DNA of 64,000 nucleotides from JACRLV01 sp045863555 (GTDB lineage Bacteria > Planctomycetota > Phycisphaerae > UBA1845 > Fen-1342), in assembly GCA_045863555.1 (NCBI GenBank), contig BTUU01000005.1, positions 186,001 through 250,000 on the forward strand. Reading direction: 5' to 3'. The translations under genes and the position numbers were made by a program. Positions 56,301 through 62,664 of this stretch are shown here, one piece after another; within the stretch, counting starts at the first letter, position 1; every line of letters begins with the position of its first letter. The notes beneath the pieces were generated by a model. That model was not told where the DNA came from. It saw nothing but the letters and a program-made list of their open reading frames with translations, and did no database searches.

Positions 56301-58303
56301 ACTGGACGGGCGTCTTCGATCCCGATCCGCCGCCGGGCACCGACATCCCCGGCATGACGATCACGTACGCGCCGGGGGCAGGCAGCGAGACGACCGACTC
56401 GCGCACCCACGCCGTCTTCTTTGATAATTCGCTCGAGTCGATCAAAACGCAGCATGGCACAGCAAATCCCGTCGAAACCGCATACGTCGTGAACCTCGTC
56501 GGCAGCACGGTCTTCGACGGCGTTTACTACTACGAATACGACGCCTGGAACCGGCTGATCCGCGTCAACGACGCGGGCACGGTCACGGCCGCGAGCTTTG
56601 ACGCTGACGGCGTGCTCCTGCCGCCTGCGCCGCCGCCGACAGGCCAGGGACCGGACGTGAACGTCCCGGGCGGATGGCGGTTGAAATACACCTACGACGG
56701 TCTCGGCCGGCTGGCCCGCAAGGAGTCGCCGGTCACGCCGGGCGGCTCGGAGGCCCGGCGCGAGGATTACCGCTACGACGGCGTGCGGCGGATCCAGGAG
56801 GCCGTGACGCGCTGGAGCGGCGCGGTCGTCATCCCCGGCGGCGAGGAGGAGGGTGGCAGTTTCGCCGGCGGCACGAACCCCGGCGAGCCGGGCGAAGGCG
56901 ATCCGGGAGCGATCACGCTCGGCGGCCTCGAAGAGCCGGTCGAGGCCACGGAGCTGGAGCCGTTCGGCGAGGGGACGCTGCTGCTGGCCCTGCCCGAGGA
57001 GTGGGACCAGCGCGAGTACGTCTGGGGCCCCGACTACGTCGACGAGCTGGCGTTCCAGTTCGACCGCGACGGCCGGCCGCTGTATGCGCTGCTCGACGCG
57101 AATTACAACGTGATGGCGATCGTCGCGGGCGGCGTCCGCCCCTGCGGCAACATCGACGCCGACCCCTACGACGACACGGTCCCCGCGGGCACGGTGCTGG
57201 AGCAGTACGTCTGGAGCCCGTACGGCGAGCTGCTGGCCCTCGACCTGTTGATCCCGCTGGCCAAGGGCGAATCCCCCCGCAATCGCGCCGGCCACCAGGG
57301 CCTGTTCTTCGAGCGCTTCGACGCCAAGAACACCGACCCGCCGCTGGTCACGACCGATCCCATCACGGGCGAAGGCAAAGGCTGGTACTACAACCGCAAC
57401 CGCTGGTACGACGCGACACTGGGGCGGTTTACGACTGCGGATCCATCCGGCACAGCGGCCGGAATCCAGCGAACTCTAGCAACTCTTGGCAGTCGTATGT
57501 TGGCTCCCGGCACGGATCAACCCGACGGCGAAGATCTATACCCAGAGACGCGCAATCTCTTTCCAATCCTCTCCTCAAATCCCACGTCGAAACGCGATCC
57601 CACTGGTTTGTTTGGTCTTTTAGAAATGGGGGCCGTTGCGGGATGGGCCAATGACCAGAATTTGGACACAATAGATCGCGGACTCACACTATTCGGCGCG
57701 ATCGAAGGGTTGACCGGCATTATCACTGAGCGTGCTCTTGAGATTGAGAATCTCTCCGATGCGCTCAGCGACGACAGCGGACTCTTCGATTACTTGCTCG
57801 CTGAAACTGAGGTTGCACAAGCGTGTCGGACACGTAGCCTCCGAAAAGGAGCACTCGTCGCCGGTGCCGGCTGGCTCATGGAGATGATTGGGGCAGATGA
57901 CCTAAACCACGTCGCTGCGTGGGCTGCCGCCGAGCTAGAAGGCCTTTTCTCAACGGTGGGGCTACCAGGGCCATCCGCCCTTCCAGGATCGAGCGGCCCA
58001 CGTGACTATGGCGTCTACGTGCTTCGCAGAACACCCAATGGGCCTATCGTCTACGCTGGTATGTCACACCGGCAGGTTAAGCGTGCCGCCCACTGGAGGA
58101 ATAAGGGGTTTATTATCAACTGGGTTACCCCCACCGGCTTGACAAAGAGCGAAGCCAGAGCGATGGAACAAGGACTTATCTCCAGCTTCGGGGGCTCAAA
58201 AGGGACTCGACTCCTAAACAAGATAAACTCAATTTCGAGCAAGCACTCATGGTATAAGATGGCGAAGAGTTGGGGGCGGCGGCACGTACGAGGATATCGA
58301 TGA
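50351..58303 (+). CDS. Giant RHS-repeat protein with C-terminal GIY-YIG nuclease-like toxin tip
   Basis: A 2650-residue protein. The start at ATG 50351 is set by AGGAGAGG and an N-terminal hydrophobic stretch (RPVAVIVAVGVFSEAMPVAP), probably an export signal. A segment near residue 150-200 (GIIDLITGTPLLREVDFELP, FRHVRTYGEP) precedes many YD-type repeats (YDNLDRARF, YDDLGRQRL, YDDLSRLTEV, YDGLGRLARKE). The RHS core ends near residue 2346-2366 in YYNRNRWYDATLGRFTTADP. The next 285 residues are much less GC-rich. The last 100 form a GIY-YIG-like domain: YGVYVL (about 2552), VYAGMS, a basic helix (RQVKRAAHWRN), a Glu in EARAMEQGLI and an Asn in LLNKINS. RHS proteins cage such tips and release them into competitors. 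Confidence 0.9.
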   Translation: MLLSFVSMASEILRAVRMPRFNRSLRPVAVIVAVGVFSEAMPVAPGQTNDCCWHTFQLPGASDCAIGELILGYHGHLPLFSGFSGCAFDEANSDGAALQSWMPWNHLNWEMGFGPGDFPPIAADVVASTSPFVPANAARAGTAAVRPTQAGIIDLITGTPLLREVDFELPFGGAVFRHVRTYGEPLIRHGIGPWGQNQEYHNQGWWWIEDGAYWDWNGMGWMMSENPILLVDSHYYFDYSGPDTPTRLYLVLDSHHSIPFIWEQTQQGEPRYVAPSWFDAKCDVRTVGGTRYFDIWLHQRSVKFTFMEKPGRLGRRFEYANSLFHPPFEPPDTTHPIDPHDPMVDGADVRGGIPYPALLQRIEDRYGNYAQMHYAPRVQTNGNPVPDDACTACRYNANEFGQLMAVTLVPARGTGPAWTIIYAYRSFGLPLDEEPTFDPNDNTDNHPHLLHGVYAYRGNRLTNGFPATADLTVPGAEFLAATSLDETDGLEPDFIVANPDWEIACRYTYAEAGFASVVSTTGEPPTLAPVYPGAWLLAPDLFDPTRVPTSGERYLKQERRLMKVHVTRRQIEDDLPVATIDENRIYRYDWDQHSVSWGARLRAVFSNSTILKLLDQMRAADALTDPPTTTPRNVNDLLTQTEISMLIPPETDARTVQIGTPGVAAEYADISIDWLDPDAGVESGFGGLPLGATFMDAETLVDRRGGSARKYTIRHYFTPADGAFPYDGYSNCAPIMHYPYRHVTGNAYPLEYVTPQMNVATWTTFVDEEADEDSVVMTRRGLEMNAAGFTVRDRTWVLENDGQGGPTLISQVGHAEDFRYDCAGRLIEKRSRGWSADVAAGASENSAQGLIQVFEYADTCGGTPGNCDALPVPPTCTPLREPTAVKIKNGVGGAELLPIRSVTRDSTRPEEVLTETAFPIWNGTGDTTTYQYDHYTPDGVEPAHRPLKSRTLRREIYRVDPNDPNTAVTVIEKSQFDDRGNLTYSGSGVEYQGQLTAFFANRRQYNDYGQMTSETVDIPDGDMPDGWDRVSTDPVTATALNWTTTYEYGAFGPERIVLPNGREHRFVVRYVTGDPNSGTYTWTYKDLVSQASPPDTFVALSPLEVTLTVNGQLEWKKTLETTAFDGTPDGYETFDEADVIDTVTPEYGPNGSITGVTQAGADGSTLAASLSYVGLGGLSREQGPDGTITRYRHDHWGRLTHTYRGTRDGHDFWGTDNGQPPDDNMVLVEKRAYGDTRTDADKLVLIRSYREKPIDQYDEDAQIENNEDDIGWTTVHRYDWRMREVVVTKYGHAGGALSRTFTWYDNLDRARFTAEYDSDIDLNGVDPRDATPTQAEPTAAAILAAGGQTRPLSLTESIYNSRGLVIESRSYKVDSTTTPPEYLATFTAYDYADRVSETWSPGGPVTRTTYDAVGRQRMTRSLAKLEDGSLVEVSNTETLYDDDNRPFVTIHSERVNDTNPAALDSGNSVRTFARNWYDMAGRVTDTAAFGTGAADFRYAAEPVNLTSQASGTSEPTTANFPAALFTRYEYDAKGRQVAVHNPGGDVTRTVYDDLGRQRLVIENANGATADERRITAYDYDTAGRLSRIAAVLPAHNGGAVDEFSDIAWGASDGSLQVTEMKYGATVVTSAAGHAAISANETWIAEVRYPDRETGQPSVDNHLLFTYYSDGLVASRTDGLGRTFTYAYDDLSRLTEVLVTTAGVPVEGSIRIAYTYTAGGQLGTVTAYRMDVSGGSGNTEVVAAQSFFDYEEGFGNLAFERQQLDGVATSASPTIDYEWAFAGAADGNYNRLTRMIYPTRISGGRRQINLGYATGTNGAGVDSALGRITSITDQSTNASTSYTYGGMSRRLSLLLACGIAQSFAASGSAVGAAGLDRFGRPADLHYIGATAPLPALPAGTVHRYEYRYDASGNRTHARVVQAPPNWNGGSGGTGTNRSWAYGYDALQRLTAADRGTATAGGNPGDPIPLATTDVATDWNLDNLGNWTGVFDPDPPPGTDIPGMTITYAPGAGSETTDSRTHAVFFDNSLESIKTQHGTANPVETAYVVNLVGSTVFDGVYYYEYDAWNRLIRVNDAGTVTAASFDADGVLLPPAPPPTGQGPDVNVPGGWRLKYTYDGLGRLARKESPVTPGGSEARREDYRYDGVRRIQEAVTRWSGAVVIPGGEEEGGSFAGGTNPGEPGEGDPGAITLGGLEEPVEATELEPFGEGTLLLALPEEWDQREYVWGPDYVDELAFQFDRDGRPLYALLDANYNVMAIVAGGVRPCGNIDADPYDDTVPAGTVLEQYVWSPYGELLALDLLIPLAKGESPRNRAGHQGLFFERFDAKNTDPPLVTTDPITGEGKGWYYNRNRWYDATLGRFTTADPSGTAAGIQRTLATLGSRMLAPGTDQPDGEDLYPETRNLFPILSSNPTSKRDPTGLFGLLEMGAVAGWANDQNLDTIDRGLTLFGAIEGLTGIITERALEIENLSDALSDDSGLFDYLLAETEVAQACRTRSLRKGALVAGAGWLMEMIGADDLNHVAAWAAAELEGLFSTVGLPGPSALPGSSGPRDYGVYVLRRTPNGPIVYAGMSHRQVKRAAHWRNKGFIINWVTPTGLTKSEARAMEQGLISSFGGSKGTRLLNKINSISSKHSWYKMAKSWGRRHVRGYR

Positions 58304-58337
58304 TCGTTACTTCTGGATTCTGCAAAGAGGTTTATAG

Positions 58338-58841
58338 ATGAACATGAGAGTGCTCAAGCGGTCGCGCAAGAAACCAAAAGACGGCGATATCTTTGTTTAC
58401 CAAGTAATGGATCATGATTTTGGCTTCGGGCGCGTTATCGACACGAGCGAAACTGGTGGACCACAATCGATTTTGGTATATTTGTATAATACATTTTTGC
58501 CTAATAAACAAAATATACCTGAATTGTCGCAACATCGCTTGCTAATACCTCCATTATTCGTTATGCCTTGGCCGTGGAGGGATGGGTATTTTGAGACAAT
58601 TCAATCTGGCGTCCTTGATCCGCACGATCTGTTGCCTGTGCATTGTTTCGAAAAAAAAATCTTTAGGCGCATGCACTATGTAGATGAACGAGACCGCGAG
58701 CTTCCGCAGCGAGTTGAGCCATGTGGCTTTTGGGGGATCGCGTCTACGGGTTATGTAGACATAGTCGTGAGTCGCGCGCTCGGACTTCCGCCACATCCGG
58801 ATACATTATTCACGGCTGATGACTTTAAGAAGTCACGTTAG
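58338..58841 (+). CDS. Imm26-like immunity protein
   Basis: A 167-residue soluble protein starting 34 bases after the RHS stop, with AGAGG before the ATG. The N-terminal part (KPKDGDIFVYQVMD, FGFGRVIDTSETG) matches the GDIF...FGRV layout of the Imm26 immunity family; PELSQHRLLIPPLFVMPWPW follows. The gene is markedly AT-rich compared with the genes on either side, matching the toxin tip rather than the RHS core. Cognate immunity proteins are normally encoded directly after the toxin, so it most likely neutralises the GIY-YIG nuclease tip. Family assignment is from memory of the motif pattern and should be treated as probable. Confidence 0.75.
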   Translation: MNMRVLKRSRKKPKDGDIFVYQVMDHDFGFGRVIDTSETGGPQSILVYLYNTFLPNKQNIPELSQHRLLIPPLFVMPWPWRDGYFETIQSGVLDPHDLLPVHCFEKKIFRRMHYVDERDRELPQRVEPCGFWGIASTGYVDIVVSRALGLPPHPDTLFTADDFKKSR

Positions 58842-59051
58842 CTCTGGTCGTTTTCCGCTTCGCAAACGTCGGGCCAAACCCTCTTTGCGCTGGGCGCGTT
58901 ATGGCGGTGAAAAAGCCGACGACGGTTCGCGTTGGCACGTTCCAGAGCCGACGCGGTAGAAGGACATCATGCTGGTGTTGCCCGCAATCTTCGTGCATCT
59001 GGGCTTGTTCGCTGGCACCGGACCCAGTACGGTCACGGCCGACACTCCACC

Positions 59052-59875
59052 GGCCACGACCGACGTCGCGACGGATTGGAATCTCGACAACCTCGGCAAC
59101 TGGACCGGCGTCTTCGATCCCGATCCGCTGCCGGGCACCGACATCCCCGGCATGACGATCACGTACGCGCCGGGCACGGCCAACGAGACCGTCGATTCGC
59201 GCAGCCACGCCGTCTTCTTCGATAATTCGCTTGAGTCTGTCAAAACGCAGCACGGCGCCGCAAATCCCGTTGAAAACGCGTACGTCGTGAACCTCGTCGG
59301 CAGCACGGTCTTCGACGGCGTCTACTACCACGAATACGACGCCTGGAACCGGCTGATCCGCGTCAACGACGCGGGCACGGTCACGGCCGCGAGTTTTGAC
59401 GCTGACGGCGTGCTGCTGCCGCCGGCGCCGCCACCGACCGGCCAGGGGCCGGATGTAAACGTCCCGGGCGGCTGGCGGGTGCGGTACACCTACGACGGCC
59501 TGGGGCGGCTGGCCCGCAAGGAGTCGCCGGTGACGCCGGTGACGCCGGGCGGCTCGGTGGCTCGCAGCGAGGATTACCGCTACGACGGCGTGCGGCGGAT
59601 CCAGGAGGCCGTGACGCGCTGGAGCGGCGCGGTCGTCATCCCCGGCGGCGAGGAGGAGGGTGGCAGTTTCGCCGGCGGCACGAACCCCGGCGAGCCGGGC
59701 GAAGGCGATCCGGGAGCGATCACGCTCGGCGGCCTCGAAGAGCCGGTCGAGGCGACGCCGCTGGAGCCGTTCGGCGAGGGGACGCTGCTCCTGGCGCTGC
59801 CCGAGGAGTGGGACCAGCGCGAATACGTCTGGGGGCCGGACTAATTCGACTAACTGGCTTTCCACTTGGAGTGCA
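59052..59875 (+). pseudogene. Orphan RHS core fragment, duplicate of part of the RHS gene
   Basis: Positions 59052-59844 closely match 56254-57037 of the RHS gene, with one nine-base insertion (an extra VTP after SPVTP). The reading frame stops at 59842-59844 (WGPD then TAA), where the parent reads WGPDYVDELAF. Past this stop the match continues weakly to about 59875, with a second stop (FD, stop, LAF), so the copy decayed by mutation as well as by truncation. An open frame starts at ATG 58969 after AGAAGGA and fuses a short hydrophobic leader to the core fragment; expression is doubtful. It lacks a toxin tip. Confidence 0.88.
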
Positions 59876-60007
59876 AAGCGGCTCCAGACCGTGCGAATCC
59901 GTGCGAGAACAAGTTGACCGCGCGAACGACCCAACGCAATCAAAAAAACGCATGAAAACACGGAAAAAAACGACAGGAAGCGAATCAGTGCAACTCAGTT
60001 CGACAAC

Positions 60008-60081
60008 AGGCGGCGGCGGGATTCGAACCCGCGGATGACGGTTTTGCAAACCGTTCCCTTAGACCACTTGGGTACGCCGCC
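60008..60081 (-). tRNA. tRNA-Cys (anticodon GCA)
   Basis: A 74-base cloverleaf. Acceptor GGCGGCG pairs with CGCCGCC, with discriminator T. The D loop is AGTGGTCTAAGG. The anticodon loop TTGCAAA lies in an ACGGT/ACCGT stem and the T arm is GCGGG-TTCGAAT-CCCGC. Its 3' end faces the RHS locus. Confidence 0.96.
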
Positions 60082-60590
60082 CATGAGACCCCGGCGGCGA
60101 AACAGGCCATCGCGGGCGAACGAAGAATCATACCGGCGACACAGTCGCGTTTCCAATCCGGCACCCGCCCGGGCCATGCGGCATGCGGCCATGCGCCATG
60201 CATCCACGAACCAGGGACCGCAGAACCGCGGAACCGCAGCCCACAGACCCATAACGCCTTTCGGCGGCCGGATCGCCCCTGCACGCTCGAACGGCGACCA
60301 CCGCCCGGCCGCGACTCCCACGGCGCGAATCACGCCGAACCCGCCGCCCCGCCCCCCCGGCGGCTCGACCCTCTGGCGACCCAGCGGTTTTGCGACCCGG
60401 CGGCTCGGCGAGCCGGCGACCCGGCTGTCTGGCCGCCCGGCGGCTTCGCGCCTTGCCTGCCCGGCGGCCTGTCTGTCCGTCAGCACTGACGAAGACCGCC
60501 GCCGCAGGCATCCGGCGGATGGAAAACGCACACCCGCCAGGCGTGTGCCTCTCCGTTTCGACGGCGTCCGCCGGTCGGCGCCGGGTCGCG
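60082..60590. other. Intergenic region with degenerate GC-rich repeats
   Basis: This 509-base gap lies between tRNA-Cys and a minus-strand dockerin gene. It contains short direct repeats (GCGGCATGCGGCCATGCGCC near 60178) and a 16-base degenerate tandem array (60377-60472). ORFs here run in several frames on both strands with Arg/Ala/Pro-rich products and are rejected. Confidence 0.5.
60377..60472. repeat. Degenerate 16-base tandem array
   Basis: Six consecutive 16-base units loosely follow CGACCCGGCGGCTCGG (60393-60408 is the clearest). Identity between neighbours falls from left to right. A partial unit precedes it (CCCCGGCGGCTCGACC). Confidence 0.55.
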
Positions 60591-61022
60591 TCAGCAGGTC
60601 GAACCGAACCCGGCGAGCAGAACCGCGAGATCGTTGATGTCAACATCGCCGTCGCCGTCGAGATCGCCGTCCGACCGGCCCGCGCCGCCCGGGACGCCGA
60701 AATGACCGAGCAGCGCCGTAAGATCGGTCAGATCGACGTCGTTGTCGCAGTCGACGTCGCCCGGGCAGGCGCACCCGGGCGCCCCGCCGACCGGCCAGAA
60801 GCCGCCGACCAGCACATAGACGTCACTGCTGAGCGGTTGCACAAACGAGCCTGCGTCGGGCTGGGCGATTGAACCGGAAAGCTCAAAACGCCCGCCGATC
60901 GTGAACATCGCCCCGCCCCCGTCGACGGTCCTCCACGACAGGTCGAAATCCTGCGCCGGCGCGCGGCCGGCCGTGAACGCCGCCAGCATCCAGCAAAGAA
61001 GGCACCCATGCTTCAGGGACAT
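60591..61022 (-). CDS. Small secreted dockerin protein
   Basis: A 143-residue exported protein. The signal peptide (LLCWMLAAFTAGRAPA) precedes QDFDLSWRTVDGGGAM. The short domain FTIGGRFELSGSIAQPDAG, ending in VLVGGFWPV, is a motif seen in planctomycete surface proteins. Two dockerin-like EF-hands form the rest (DVDCDNDVDLTDLTALLGHF and DLDGDGDVDINDLAVLLAGF). AGAGGAG precedes the ATG. It is the third gene of a minus-strand group with the protease and fibre-like genes, 70 bases behind the protease. Confidence 0.85.
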   Translation of the reverse strand: MSLKHGCLLCWMLAAFTAGRAPAQDFDLSWRTVDGGGAMFTIGGRFELSGSIAQPDAGSFVQPLSSDVYVLVGGFWPVGGAPGCACPGDVDCDNDVDLTDLTALLGHFGVPGGAGRSDGDLDGDGDVDINDLAVLLAGFGSTC

Positions 61023-61092
61023 TTGAACGCTCCTCTTGCGTTTGGAAGTTGTTCTCTTCGCGAGCGCTGCGCGCGGCGCGGCCCATCGCCGA

Positions 61093-62646
61093 TCAGGGCT
61101 GCCCGATGTACACGGTGCCGCTGCTTCCCGTACGAACGAGCGTCATGGCCCGCCGGATGGTGCAGCGCTCGCCATAGCTGCCGGGAACGATCTGGAGCAC
61201 GTCGCCTTCCCGCACGGCAAACGACGCCTCGTAGACCGTGTTGAAGGGGGCAACGACCGTCCCCTGTTCGGCCGCGCCGTTGTTGCCCGCGTCGCCGCCG
61301 ACCGCGCCGTTCACGAAGACCGGGCTGGCGACGTACGTGTTCCCCAGGTAATAGCGGAGGTTCGCGTAGGCAAGATCGAACCGGCCATACCGCGAAATCG
61401 TGCAGTCGCCGCTGGGCCCACCGCTGAGCGTGCCGCGGGCGCGGATGCTGCTGTCGATCACGGGTGAGCCCGACGAGCCGGGTTGCGTGAACCCTGTCGT
61501 GTAGTCGATGTCCCAGACATCGGCGTCAAAGCAGTTCTGACCGCCCGAGTCGCAGAATGTCTGGTTGTGCTCGTCGTACTTGGTTCCGAAGCTGATCCGC
61601 CGGAACGTTCCGCCCGGATGGTGGATTCCGGTCGCCGCGCTGCCGTCGTCCCAGAAGGCCGTGCTCCACCCGAGCCAGTAATTCGCGCCCGGCGGCTCGA
61701 AGAGACCGAGCAGATTCCAGTCGGTGCCGGTGTGACGCTTGAGAATCAGCGACCCGTCGCTGCGCGGCAGGTTGTTGGGATTCGGCGCGGCCCCGCCGCA
61801 GCTCGGCGTCTCAAAGAGCCACACGAACGCGGTGTTCGTCGCGGTCGCCTGGCCGCCGTTGCCGCCGACGCAGTGATTGGCCGTCATGACGTAGGGTGGA
61901 AAGTCGCCCGGCTGCCGGCCGAGGAGCGCCCCGGAGCAGAACCCGACCACATTGCCGCCGCTGTCGATGATCGAGAGCATCGTCACGGAATCGGCCGGCG
62001 AGGCCCAAGCCGCTTCGCAAGATGCGTCGCGGTGCATGCAGCCGCGCATCGTCCCGCCGGGCGGTTCATAGATGTGGGCGATGGACGTGACGGTGGGCAG
62101 CGGCGTTGCAGGGTCGGGCTCGCTCGCCGAATGAAACTCGAGCCCGATCTGATCGCCGAAGATGATCGTCGACCACCAGCGGCCGCTTTCGTTCGGCCGG
62201 AGCCAGGAATAAGGCCCGAACGCCGCGCCGCCCAGCGGGTCATAGATGCGCAGCTCCATTTCCGCGGGAAGGCGGCCGGCCAGCTCGACGCGCAGCGCGA
62301 CCGCGCCGGGCGAAAACAGATCCACCGCGTAGACCCACCCGCCGTCGGCGCTCCGCTGCCAGACGGGCGCGTCGAGCACGCCGGCCGGGGCAGGCTCAAC
62401 ATAGCCCGCAACCTGGAACGGCGCGACGGGCGCGTCGTCGGGCCGGCGAGTCTCGGACAATGTGACCAGCTCCGGGACGATGTCGATCGCGATGCGCGCC
62501 TCCGGCAGCATCGCGTGGTTTGGAGCGGGACCAACGGTGCTATCGACGACATCCGTCGCATCGGCGGCCGCCTGCTGCGGCTGCTGGGCGAATGCCGGAG
62601 CTGCGAGAAGCGGCGCGACGGCAAGCATGTGTCTGAGTCGTTTCAT
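61093..62646 (-). CDS. Secreted trypsin-like (S1 fold) serine protease
   Basis: A 517-residue exported protein. The signal peptide (MLAVAPLLAAPAFA) precedes QQPQQAAADA. Residues about 50-180 form an N-terminal beta domain. The protease domain has the catalytic His in VMTANHCVGG, a likely Asp in TDWNLLGLF and the Ser in QPGSSGSPVIDS. Several Cys pairs (GFCSGALL, PSCGG, CDSGGQNCFD) suggest disulfides. The architecture resembles the lysyl endopeptidase-type enzymes, although the specificity is not certain. AAGGAG precedes the ATG. The gene follows the fibre-like gene by 18 bases and is probably cotranscribed. Confidence 0.87.
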   Translation of the reverse strand: MKRLRHMLAVAPLLAAPAFAQQPQQAAADATDVVDSTVGPAPNHAMLPEARIAIDIVPELVTLSETRRPDDAPVAPFQVAGYVEPAPAGVLDAPVWQRSADGGWVYAVDLFSPGAVALRVELAGRLPAEMELRIYDPLGGAAFGPYSWLRPNESGRWWSTIIFGDQIGLEFHSASEPDPATPLPTVTSIAHIYEPPGGTMRGCMHRDASCEAAWASPADSVTMLSIIDSGGNVVGFCSGALLGRQPGDFPPYVMTANHCVGGNGGQATATNTAFVWLFETPSCGGAAPNPNNLPRSDGSLILKRHTGTDWNLLGLFEPPGANYWLGWSTAFWDDGSAATGIHHPGGTFRRISFGTKYDEHNQTFCDSGGQNCFDADVWDIDYTTGFTQPGSSGSPVIDSSIRARGTLSGGPSGDCTISRYGRFDLAYANLRYYLGNTYVASPVFVNGAVGGDAGNNGAAEQGTVVAPFNTVYEASFAVREGDVLQIVPGSYGERCTIRRAMTLVRTGSSGTVYIGQP

Positions 62647-62664
62647 TTTCGCACGCTCCTTCGC

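Noticed and set aside
58969..59844. Functional gene starting at ATG 58969
   Set aside because: It has a ribosome binding site and a hydrophobic start, but the body is a truncated duplicate of the RHS core that decays past two stop codons, so I call it a pseudogene.
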